A stretch of DNA of 8,947 bases, taken from NCBI GenBank assembly GCA_964548905.1, contig CAZJTL010000206.1:1-8947 (forward strand), given 5' to 3'. Source of the DNA: CAZJTL01 sp964548905 (GTDB lineage Bacteria > Cyanobacteriota > Cyanobacteriia > Cyanobacteriales > Xenococcaceae). The notes beneath the pieces were generated by a model. The model ran no database searches. It was given only the letters and a program-made list of their open reading frames with translations, and was not told where the DNA came from. Shown here in pieces: positions 1-6,299 of this stretch. The translations under genes were made by a program, and so were the position numbers. Each line of letters starts with the position of its first letter. Position 1 is the first letter of the stretch.

Positions 1-2
1 AC

Positions 3-917
3 TTTGAATTTATCATGCGCGGTCTAACCAAGCTAAGAGAATTGCATCCAGAAGCAAGCGATCGCCTTAGTCTCAGTCTCCATTGTGAAGTAGCGGAAAT
101 TCTCAACGCCTATACTAAAATCGTCCAACAAGATCCTAATCTTACAGGTTTAAAAGCTTATAGTGCAGCCCGCCCGCCTCATTCTGAAGGGTTAGCTATC
201 TGTATTGCTTCCTATTTAGCGCACGAAACTAATTGTCTCAATATAAATTTATTGCACCTCAGTTCCCGTAAAGCAGTAGAAGCTGCTTTGATGATGCAAA
301 CAATCTTTCCTCACATCAATTTTCGACGAGAAGTAACTGTCGGACATCTTTTATTAGATGTGGATGCGCCTACGGGGAAATGGGCAAAAGTTAACCCGCC
401 GATTCGTCCTCGCGCAGATGTAGAATACTTATGGCAAGCTGTACTCGATCGCCAAGTAGATTGGATTGTCAGCGATCACGCCTGCTGTTCGGCTGAGAAG
501 AAAGCAAGTTTGAAGGATCCTAATAATATTTGGCTGGCTAAATCGGGTTTTGGTGGTACGGAATATTTACTTTCTGGAGTATTTAGTGAAGGTAGTAAGC
601 GCGGTATGTCCTACAGCCATATGGCCCAGTTACTAAGCACGAATCCCGCCCAAAGATTTGGGTTAAATTCAAAAGGTGATATCGCAGTCGATCGCGATGC
701 AGATTTAGTATTATTCGATCCCAATCAAACCTTTGTTGTTCGTGCTGCTGAGTCGGAATCACAGCAAGGCTATACACCGTTTGAAGGAATGGAGTTAACT
801 GGAAAGGTAAAAACAACCTTTTTGCGAGGGAATAAAATTTACGATCGAGGACAGGTAATAGGTGTTCCCAGTGGACGTTATTTGCATAATTCAGCACTCA
901 GCAGTCAGCATGTTTAA
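3..917 (+). CDS. Amidohydrolase, dihydroorotase/hydantoinase-like, 5'-truncated by window edge
   Basis: The frame is already open at the first bases of the window (Phe-Glu-Phe-Ile precede the first ATG at 15). The true start therefore lies outside, and about 300 C-terminal residues are visible. Counting from that ATG, His23 (LHCE) and His81 (LLHLSS) match the HAE and H(L/V)S metal/active-site positions of cyclic amidohydrolases. VNPPIRP at 126-132 and VSDHACC at 152-158 match the NPPLR and TDHAP segments of dihydroorotase, with Asp154 as the likely catalytic Asp. GDIAVDRDADLVLFD and YTPFEG near the C-terminus are typical of the superfamily. The N-terminal HxH and the carbamylated Lys are not visible. 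These enzymes hydrolyse cyclic amides or hydantoins in the cytoplasm. A true pyrC lies at 4001-5320, so this paralogue probably has another substrate, which I cannot assign. The last residues (293-299) are encoded by heptad repeats. It converges on the kinase gene. Confidence 0.88.
   Translation, partial: FEFIMRGLTKLRELHPEASDRLSLSLHCEVAEILNAYTKIVQQDPNLTGLKAYSAARPPHSEGLAICIASYLAHETNCLNINLLHLSSRKAVEAALMMQTIFPHINFRREVTVGHLLLDVDAPTGKWAKVNPPIRPRADVEYLWQAVLDRQVDWIVSDHACCSAEKKASLKDPNNIWLAKSGFGGTEYLLSGVFSEGSKRGMSYSHMAQLLSTNPAQRFGLNSKGDIAVDRDADLVLFDPNQTFVVRAAESESQQGYTPFEGMELTGKVKTTFLRGNKIYDRGQVIGVPSGRYLHNSALSSQHV
891..911. repeat. Three TCAGCAN heptads inside the amidohydrolase 3' end
   Basis: TCAGCAC, TCAGCAG and TCAGCAT follow each other without a gap. 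They encode Ser-Ala-Leu-Ser-Ser-Gln-His, just before the final Val and the stop codon at 915-917. TCAGCAN heptads are of the short tandem repeat (STRR) kind common between cyanobacterial genes. The repeat has probably replaced or extended the native C-terminus (inference). Confidence 0.8.
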
Positions 918-1020
918 GTCTAAAGTCTTGCGTCATAAGTCTGAAGTTTTTTTCCTCCTGCCTTCTGCTGATAGCTGATAGCTGATAGCTGATAGCTGAT
1001 AGCTGATAGCTGATGATAGC
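916..1020. repeat. Composite intergenic repeat block 1 (AAGTCT motifs plus CTGATAG heptads)
   Basis: This block fills the whole convergent spacer between the amidohydrolase and kinase stop codons. It begins with spaced AAGTCT/AAAGTCTT motifs (916-949), then a T-run and a CCTCCTGCCTTCTG tract. Six exact CTGATAG heptads follow at 968-1009, then a partial seventh unit up to the kinase stop. The heptads would read as SYQLSAI repeats on the minus strand, a familiar false-ORF signature in cyanobacteria. I see no canonical stem-loop plus T-tract terminator for either gene. Confidence 0.9.
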
Positions 1021-3447
1021 TTACTCAGAATCGACCTGCGTTGCTGCTGTGTCACTGGCTGGCAAGCACACCTGAAATTGGCTGCCTTTGCCGACTTCAC
1101 TCTTGACATTGACAAAACCACCGTGTTTTTTGACGATACCGATCGCAGTAGCAAGTCCTAAACCAGTACCTTTGCCCACTTCTTTGGTAGTAAAAAAGGG
1201 GTCAAAAATTCGCTCCTTAATTGCTTCTGGTATGCCACACCCTGTATCCGATACGGTTATGGCTACGTAATTACCAACTTTGGCAGCTAAATTCATTCTG
1301 GCGTAGTTTTCATCAACACTAAAGTTTTCAACAGCAATAGTTAAAGTACCACCATTAGGCATGGCATCGCGAGCATTGACACAGAGATTCATCAACACCT
1401 GAGCTATTTGGGTGGGATTTGCTGAGATCGTGCCAAGATTTTGTTTTGGGATGTTAGTATGAATTGCGATCAATTTGGGAAATGTTACTTTGATAATACG
1501 CTCTGTTTCTTCGATCGCATATTTTGGTTGCAGAAGAACTTTTTCTTCTTCTTCTCCTCGTGCAAAGGAAAGAATTTGCTTGACTAGCTCGGCACCACGT
1601 TTGGCATTATCTGTCAGTATTTCTAACAGTCGCCGATTTTGCCGCTCCAAATTGGGAAGTTTGATTGGTAGCAGTTGAGCGACTGCCAAAATTGGTGTGA
1701 GTATATTATTGAGATCGTGGGCAATACCACTGGCTAGAGTGCCGAGACTTTCTAGCCTTTGTGCCTGATAAAATTGTTTTTCCAGTTGTTTTTTCTCGGT
1801 AATATCCGTATCTACCGTGAGAATAGATTTAGGATTACCTGCTTCATCTCGTACCAAGGTCATGCGACTATTGACAATGACTTCTTTGCCAGATTTGGTG
1901 ACTTTCTGTAATTCCCCTTGCCAAAAGCCAGATTCCAGAACAGTTTTAAAAATTTGTTCCATTTCTGGTCTAATTTTCTGGCACAAAAGCTCGTTTGCCT
2001 TCTTGTCAATGACTTCTGCTGTCGTCCAACCATAAAGCTGTTCGGCTCCAGAGTTCCAGAATAGTATTTGATGTTCTAAATCCCTGACAAAGATGGCATC
2101 AGAGGCAATATCGAGTAAAGCCGCCTGTTCGCGGATTTTCTGTTCTGCACGTTTGCGATCGCTAATATCGGTGACAGTTCCGAAGTATCCTGTAACTACT
2201 CCATCTCGATTGCGAATTGCCACAGCACTACCAACCACCCAGTTCACTTTGCCCTGTGGGGTTTGGAAGCGATATTCTAGAAAAAACTCGCGTTTGGCTT
2301 GGGCTGCATCATACCATTCTTGGAACACTCGTTCGCGATCTTCTGAATGGATCGCATCTAGCCAACCTTTCCCCATTGCCCGATCTAGAGACAGTCCCGT
2401 CAATTCTGACCACTTATGATTGACAAACAAACAATCTCCCTGGGGATCGGTTTGAAAAATGCCCACTGGCGCATGAGTGACCAAAATACGGAATTTTTCT
2501 TCGCTTTCGCGTAATTGAGCTTCTATCAGTTTGCGATCGCTAATATCTACGGCTGTGCCAACAATGCGGTAGATCCGTCCTTGTTCATTCCGTATTGGTG
2601 AGAGGGTAGTTAATGTCCAAATAGTATGCCCCTCAAAGGCAAGTTGCTCTTCGTAGTGAATGCTAGTACCAGCTTGCAGACAGCAATTGTAGTTTTGCCG
2701 TATAGTTGCTCCTAGTTCTTTGCCAAAGGCTTTTTCTGGTGTTTTACCTTGAATCTGTTCACTGGTTACATCTGCATATCGCTCAGCAACTTGGTTAAAG
2801 TGAACGTAGTAAAATTCGCCCTCTTCTGTAACATCGATCGCAAAAATTGCCTGTTCTGTACCGTTGTAAATACTGTTCAGAAAGGCTTCTCGCTCTTGCA
2901 GTTCTGATTCTGTCTGCTTGCGAGCGGTAATATCCTCTCTCGTCACTTTTTTTGTGGCGATCGCTTGATGACATGCTGCTTCAAACACATCACAAGCATC
3001 GGCATCAAATCCTAACTCTTTTCCAGTTTTGCCCAAGAATTCCTCTGTTGGGATACCTGATTCGCTTGCGACTTTTTCAATGGCAAGACAAAGACTCTCT
3101 GGGGTTAGATTTTCTTTGACCAGATATTCACTAGCACCGCTTTTGATTGCCTGTACTGCTCTCTCTACGCTTCCTTGCTCCTCTATGATTATGACTGGAA
3201 GATGTGTGCGACCAGACTGAGTTTTCAATCGGTTTAAAAATTCTAAACCATTTATATCTGGTAGACGATAGTTTAGTAGAATTGCGTCGGGAAGTTGCCG
3301 CTGACACAATAATAGTGCTTCTTCTCCTGTCTGTGCTTCTATAATCCTGTAGGTGTTAGGTTTGTTTGGCAGTAAATAGCAACGATAAATTAATTGATTT
3401 TCCAGAGAGTCATCAATAAACAAGACTTTCTGTGTAAAAATAGTCAC
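1021..3447 (-). CDS. Sensor histidine kinase: degenerate receiver, PAS remnant, three PAS, HisKA, HATPase
   Basis: This is a predicted soluble kinase of 808 residues with no evident membrane segment. Domain order: a receiver at about 6-125 with the acidic pair Asp12-Asp13 and Lys111; a short PAS-like remnant at about 137-178; PAS1 at 184-306; PAS2 at 312-434; PAS3 at 437-556; a HisKA domain with His577 in the GIAHDLNN box; and an HATPase domain with N-box Asn687/Asn691, G1 box SDTGCGIP (733-740) and G2 box GKGTGLGLA. Each PAS ends in a DI(S/T)xRK-type motif, as usual for PAS/PAC units. The receiver has Asn59 (codon AAC at 3273-3271) where the phospho-acceptor Asp belongs, and Glu89 where Thr/Ser normally sits, so it probably cannot be phosphorylated. 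The kinase core looks intact, with no C-terminal receiver. No partner response regulator is adjacent, and the ligand is unknown. The start is GTG; the frame is open further upstream but has no ATG, GTG or TTG there. Confidence 0.95.
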   Translation of the reverse strand: MTIFTQKVLFIDDSLENQLIYRCYLLPNKPNTYRIIEAQTGEEALLLCQRQLPDAILLNYRLPDINGLEFLNRLKTQSGRTHLPVIIIEEQGSVERAVQAIKSGASEYLVKENLTPESLCLAIEKVASESGIPTEEFLGKTGKELGFDADACDVFEAACHQAIATKKVTREDITARKQTESELQEREAFLNSIYNGTEQAIFAIDVTEEGEFYYVHFNQVAERYADVTSEQIQGKTPEKAFGKELGATIRQNYNCCLQAGTSIHYEEQLAFEGHTIWTLTTLSPIRNEQGRIYRIVGTAVDISDRKLIEAQLRESEEKFRILVTHAPVGIFQTDPQGDCLFVNHKWSELTGLSLDRAMGKGWLDAIHSEDRERVFQEWYDAAQAKREFFLEYRFQTPQGKVNWVVGSAVAIRNRDGVVTGYFGTVTDISDRKRAEQKIREQAALLDIASDAIFVRDLEHQILFWNSGAEQLYGWTTAEVIDKKANELLCQKIRPEMEQIFKTVLESGFWQGELQKVTKSGKEVIVNSRMTLVRDEAGNPKSILTVDTDITEKKQLEKQFYQAQRLESLGTLASGIAHDLNNILTPILAVAQLLPIKLPNLERQNRRLLEILTDNAKRGAELVKQILSFARGEEEEKVLLQPKYAIEETERIIKVTFPKLIAIHTNIPKQNLGTISANPTQIAQVLMNLCVNARDAMPNGGTLTIAVENFSVDENYARMNLAAKVGNYVAITVSDTGCGIPEAIKERIFDPFFTTKEVGKGTGLGLATAIGIVKKHGGFVNVKSEVGKGSQFQVCLPASDTAATQVDSE

Positions 3448-3510
3448 GCCTTCGATCCGAATTTTATTAGAAAATTGAAAAAATTCAATTAACTCCTCAA
3501 AATCTAGTCA

Positions 3511-3654
3511 CTAACCGAAAGAATTGCTTTTTGATAAGATCTGGTTTCTGATGTAGTTGGCGATCGCTTCACCTTCTTCTTCAAGGGCAAAATGTCCTGT
3601 ATCGAGCAAATGAAACTCGATTTTACTTAAATCTTTTTGATAAGGATACGCGCC
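3511..3654 (-). pseudogene. C-terminal stump of an alpha/beta hydrolase
   Basis: Reading the minus strand, 47 codons end at a TAG at 3513-3511. They contain FHLLDTGHFALEEEGEAIA, followed by an amphipathic helix. This matches the end of epoxide-hydrolase/haloalkane-dehalogenase-like alpha/beta hydrolases, where the His of DTGHFALE is the catalytic base. The similarity fades upstream of GAYPYQKDL, and an in-frame TGA sits at 3675-3673. There is no start codon and the rest of the enzyme (roughly 230-250 residues in the family) is missing. It is a relic rather than a gene. The nucleophile and acid residues are absent, so it cannot be active. Confidence 0.72.
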
Positions 3655-3656
3655 AA

Positions 3657-3797
3657 GGTGATAAATCTGAATTCAATTATGAATCAGATGGCATGAAAAT
3701 GGATTTCACTAGTTACATGTGGAAGGATTCAAGCAATGATATCGTAATATCAATTAATGTCGAAAATGGTAAAGTAAAGTCAAAATTAAAGTTTTGA
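3657..3797 (+). pseudogene. C-terminal stump of an unrecognised protein
   Basis: On the plus strand, about 46 codons up to the TGA at 3795-3797 give a protein-like sequence (MKMDFTSYMWKDSSNDIVIS in the middle, ending VKSKLKF). It has alternating polar and hydrophobic residues like beta strands and an Asn-Gly turn. The frame runs back into the antisense of the hydrolase stump without a start codon, so the N-terminal part is missing. The only ATGs (from 3693) would leave a 34-residue peptide without a convincing ribosome site. I do not recognise the family. It is called a remnant because it looks like coding sequence and abuts a clear stump pointing the other way. Confidence 0.5.
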
Positions 3798-3828
3798 TCC
3801 AACCTTAATAGGGAGCGTCCAAAGGGAG

Positions 3829-4000
3829 GACAAGGAAGACAAGGAAGACAAGAAAGTAAAAAACCTAAGACTTAAGACTTAAAAAACTTCTGCCTTCTGC
3901 CTTCTGCCTTCTGGAGGCGGGAAAATCGGAGGTTTCCTCCGATTTGTTCACCCGCCGTCCTTCTGCTCCCTGCTCCCTGCTCCCTGCTTCCTGCCTTCTT
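3829..4000. repeat. Composite intergenic repeat block 2
   Basis: Order on the plus strand: three GACAAGGAA-type 9-mers (3829-3855, last one GACAAGAAA); AAGACTT motifs (3867-3880); four CTTCTGC-type heptads (3887-3913, last one CTTCTGG); a hairpin element (3916-3956); then CTGCTCC heptads (3964-3990) running into the pyrC stop codon at 4001. The order (AAGTCT/AAGACTT motifs, then CCTTCTG, then CTGCTCC) recurs in the block next to prs. Confidence 0.88.
3916..3956. repeat. Long hairpin element nested in repeat block 2
   Basis: AAATCGGAGG (3923-3932) and CCTCCGATTT (3936-3945) form a perfect 10-bp stem with a TTT loop. An outer 6-bp stem, GGCGGG (3916-3921) with CCCGCC (3951-3956), encloses it across a small asymmetric internal loop. 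It lies about 45-85 bases beyond the pyrC stop in the direction of pyrC transcription. It could slow or end that transcript, but no T-tract follows directly, so it is not called a terminator. It may instead be a small mobile palindromic repeat. Confidence 0.8.
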
Positions 4001-5320
4001 TCAACCAAACTGTAAAGCTTCCCCCCGCACCTCAGTATTTAATTTGCCGCGCTCGTAAGCAACTTGTCCACCTACAATGGTAACTACAGGAAAACCTGTC
4101 AAGTTCCACCCTTCAAAAGGACTCCAGCCACATTTTGTCTGTAATTCTTCTCGCAATACAGGGCGATAGGTATCCAAATCGACCAAAACTAAATCGGCAT
4201 CATAACCAGGGGCGATCGCGCCTTTATTGGGAATTTGATAAGCTTTAGCCACTGCGGTTGACATCCAATTAGCTACTTGAGCGATCGTACAACGTCCTTG
4301 CATGGCTTGAGTTAGCATCAAAGGTAAAGAAGTTTCTACTCCAGGCATTCCTGAAGGTGTATGGGGATAACCTTGAGCTTTTTCTTCTAGGGTGTGAGGT
4401 GCGTGATCGGTAGCGATAAAGTCAATTACACCATCGAGTAAAGCTTGCCAGAGAATTTGGTTATTTTCAGGCGATCGCAAGGGAGGATTCATTTGTGCCA
4501 AAGTCCCAATCTTGGCGTAAGCTTCGGTATTTAAAAGCAAATGTTGGGGTGTCACCTCTGCTGTCACCCAACTCGGTTTATCTTGACGCAGTAATTCTGC
4601 TTCTATGCCTGTAGACAAATGCAAAATATGCAAGCGACGTTGATATTTTTTCGATAACTTTAGTGCTAACTGAGTGGCATTGAGGGCAGCTTGTTCGTCT
4701 TGAATAACTGAATGGATGGCAGGATCGGTAATCTGGGCAAATTGCTTCTTGCGTTCGACAATTCTCGCTTGATCTTCAGCATGGACGGCAATCAGGCGAT
4801 CGCCCTTAGCAAAAATTGGTTCTAACTCAGCTTCTCGACTGACCAATAAGGCTCCATGAGCAGAACCCATAAAGATTTTAATCCCACAAGTAGGTTTAGC
4901 TGTTAATAAATCTGGTAAATTTTCAGCAGTAGCACCAATAAAAAAGCCATAATTAACTAAGCATTTTTGTTGCGCTCTTTGCAGCTTATCATCCAAGTCA
5001 GCTTGGGTAGTAGTTAGAGGGCGGGTATTAGGCATTTCTAAAAAAGAAGTGACACCACCCTTAGCACAAGCACAACTAGCGGTAAATAAATCTTCTTTGT
5101 GTTCTAAACCTGGTTCGCGGAAGTGAACTTGAGGATCGATTACCCCTGGCAACAAAGTTAATCCTGATGCGTCTATCACAGTAGTGGAATCAGTAGCAAC
5201 AATTGATGGTGCAACCTGGACAATTTTGCCCCGCTCTATTTCTACGTCACCTATCAAAAACTCGCCATTGGGTAAGAGAATGCGACTGGAACGAATCAAT
5301 AATTTATTTGTAGAGGACAT
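4001..5320 (-). CDS. pyrC: Dihydroorotase
   Basis: This enzyme cyclises carbamoyl-aspartate to dihydroorotate, the third step of pyrimidine synthesis, in the cytoplasm. The 439 residues match the usual length of about 430-440. Visible motifs are DPQVHFREPG (62-71), EMPNTRP, GIKIFMG with probable carbamylated Lys148, VHAED with His180, LHILHLS with His234, NPPLRSPE (278-285), ATDHAPH with catalytic Asp305, and GAIAPGYDADLVLVD near the end. The first His of the metal-binding HxH is Gln64 (codon CAA at 5131-5129), with His66 kept. I recall QVHFREPG from other cyanobacterial and Bacteroidetes sequences, so it is probably a subfamily trait and not a defect. The ATG at 5320 has no clear Shine-Dalgarno site, but the N-terminus fits the family. 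The gene is divergent from lepB with 145 bases between them. Confidence 0.95.
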   Translation of the reverse strand: MSSTNKLLIRSSRILLPNGEFLIGDVEIERGKIVQVAPSIVATDSTTVIDASGLTLLPGVIDPQVHFREPGLEHKEDLFTASCACAKGGVTSFLEMPNTRPLTTTQADLDDKLQRAQQKCLVNYGFFIGATAENLPDLLTAKPTCGIKIFMGSAHGALLVSREAELEPIFAKGDRLIAVHAEDQARIVERKKQFAQITDPAIHSVIQDEQAALNATQLALKLSKKYQRRLHILHLSTGIEAELLRQDKPSWVTAEVTPQHLLLNTEAYAKIGTLAQMNPPLRSPENNQILWQALLDGVIDFIATDHAPHTLEEKAQGYPHTPSGMPGVETSLPLMLTQAMQGRCTIAQVANWMSTAVAKAYQIPNKGAIAPGYDADLVLVDLDTYRPVLREELQTKCGWSPFEGWNLTGFPVVTIVGGQVAYERGKLNTEVRGEALQFG

Positions 5321-5465
5321 TAGCTTAGAAGCTTAGATAATTCAATCTACATTCTACGATTTAACTATTTTAAAAGTTCAATTATTATTAAAAAAAATTA
5401 TGAGTAGCCATCGCGATCGAGATTTTTAAGCAAACAAATATTTATTAGCAGAGGACAATTAATTT
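5321..5465. promoter_or_regulatory. Divergent promoter region of pyrC and lepB
   Basis: This AT-rich spacer must hold both promoters because the two genes start away from each other. Next to the pyrC start, the octamer AGCTTAGA is repeated exactly in tandem (5322-5329 and 5330-5337), within the presumed pyrC leader. The lepB side has a GAGG ribosome site at 5451-5454, 11 bases before the ATG. I could not settle on convincing -35/-10 pairs. Confidence 0.5.
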
Positions 5466-6056
5466 ATGGCGGATAATATGACCAAACAAGACGGAACCAA
5501 AAGAGAAGAAAATTTTCTGGTCGAACTAATTAAGACTTTAGTTACAGCAGGTATTCTTGCCTTTGGCATTCGTACTTTTGTGGCAGAAGCTCGTTATATA
5601 CCCTCTTCATCGATGGAACCGACTTTAGAAATTAACGATCGCCTGATCGTAGAAAAAATTAGTTATGCTTGCTTGCTCGATCGCTGTGTAGGGCAACCAA
5701 AAAGAGGAGATATAGTCGTCTTTTCTCCTACAGATGCTCTCAAACAGCAAAATTACAAAGATGCTTTTATTAAAAGAATTATTGGTCTTCCTGGTGACAC
5801 AGTAGAAGTTAAAGGAAGAACCGTTTATATTAACGACCAACCACTTAAAGAAGAATATATCAAAGAAAAGCCCAACTATACTTATCCTGCTACAATTGTA
5901 CCCCCCAATCAATATCTAGTTTTAGGGGACAACCGCAACAACAGTTACGATTCTCACTTTTGGGGATTTGTGCCACGGGAAAACCTAATCGGTCGAGCTT
6001 CAATTCGCTTTTGGCCCTTCAATCGAGTTGGTGCGATCGATAATCCACAAAGTTAG
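5466..6056 (+). CDS. lepB: Signal peptidase I
   Basis: This membrane-bound serine protease cuts signal peptides from exported proteins at the outer face of the plasma (or thylakoid) membrane. It has 196 residues, typical of short cyanobacterial and Gram-positive forms with a single N-terminal anchor. Residues about 20-40 form the membrane segment. Box B, PSSSMEPTL, carries the nucleophile Ser49. KRIIGLPGD (103-111) carries the general base Lys103. Box E, LGDNRNNSYDSHFWG (153-167), is intact, so the Ser/Lys dyad is complete. A GAGG ribosome site at 5451-5454 supports the ATG at 5466; a second in-frame ATG lies at 5478. The TAG stop coincides with the first bases of a TAGGGTG heptad array. It converges on prs. 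Confidence 0.97.
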   Translation: MADNMTKQDGTKREENFLVELIKTLVTAGILAFGIRTFVAEARYIPSSSMEPTLEINDRLIVEKISYACLLDRCVGQPKRGDIVVFSPTDALKQQNYKDAFIKRIIGLPGDTVEVKGRTVYINDQPLKEEYIKEKPNYTYPATIVPPNQYLVLGDNRNNSYDSHFWGFVPRENLIGRASIRFWPFNRVGAIDNPQS

Positions 6057-6299
6057 GGTGTAGGGTGTAGGGAACAATTCGCAATTCGCCCGTGCAGTGG
6101 CGCGGGTTCGCAATAGCCTACGGCACGGCTAGCGCCTACGCAATTAAAAAAACTTAAGACTTAAGACTTTAGACTTATTTTCCTTCTGCCTACTGCCTTC
6201 TGCCTATTGCCTACTGCTTCCCTGCCCCTCTGCCCCTCTGCTCCTCCGCTCCCTGCTCCTTGCTCCCTGCTCCCTGCTCCCTGCTCCCTGCTCCCTTAA
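6054..6299. repeat. Composite intergenic repeat block 3 between lepB and prs
   Basis: This block fills the convergent spacer. It starts with TAGGGTG, TAGGGTG, TAGGGAA (6054-6074), whose first three bases are the lepB stop. A GC-rich palindromic element (6078-6140) follows, then AAGACTT/AAGACTTTAGACTT motifs (about 6152-6177). Next come CCTTCTGCC- and CCTACTGCC-type units (6181-6222), CCCCTCTG units, and a run of CTGCTCC heptads ending at 6295, four bases before the prs stop. No canonical terminator is seen. Confidence 0.9.
6078..6140. repeat. GC-rich REP-like palindromic element
   Basis: Two copies of TTCGCAAT (6078-6085 and 6107-6114) flank a hairpin made of CCCGTG (6089-6094) and CGCGGG (6101-6106; one G-U pair, 6-base loop). 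Beyond it, GCCTACG occurs twice (6116-6122 and 6134-6140) around CGGCACGGCTAGC. It is clearly more GC-rich than the surrounding DNA. Palindromic elements of this look are scattered through many cyanobacterial genomes, but I cannot name the family. Confidence 0.6.

Noticed and set aside
583..897. Minus-strand 104-codon frame opposite the amidohydrolase
   Set aside because: Antisense to conserved amidohydrolase sequence; no motif.
968..1009. CRISPR-like array
   Set aside because: Direct 7-base units without spacers; a plain heptad STRR.
933..1154. Minus-strand frame with SYQLSAI repeats
   Set aside because: It is a translation of the CTGATAG heptads running into the kinase 3' end in another frame; a repeat artefact.
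2093..2419. Plus-strand open frames opposite the kinase (also 1088-1270, 1475-1678, 1817-2035, 2217-2423, 3029-3220)
   Set aside because: All are antisense to well-supported kinase domains and have no motif of their own.
3448..3507. Possible longer start of the kinase, with a GAGGAG about 37-42 bases upstream of the GTG
   Set aside because: The frame is open there but holds no ATG, GTG or TTG. The only codon near GAGGAG is ATT at unusable spacing, and receiver domains normally start a few residues before VLFIDD.
3552..3797. Single plus-strand ORF across the whole stump region
   Set aside because: Its first half is the antisense of the alpha/beta hydrolase fragment and it has no start codon before 3693, so it is a chimera of the junction.
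5625..5912. Minus-strand 95-codon frame opposite lepB
   Set aside because: Antisense to the catalytic Lys region of lepB; residue make-up is that of a shadow frame.
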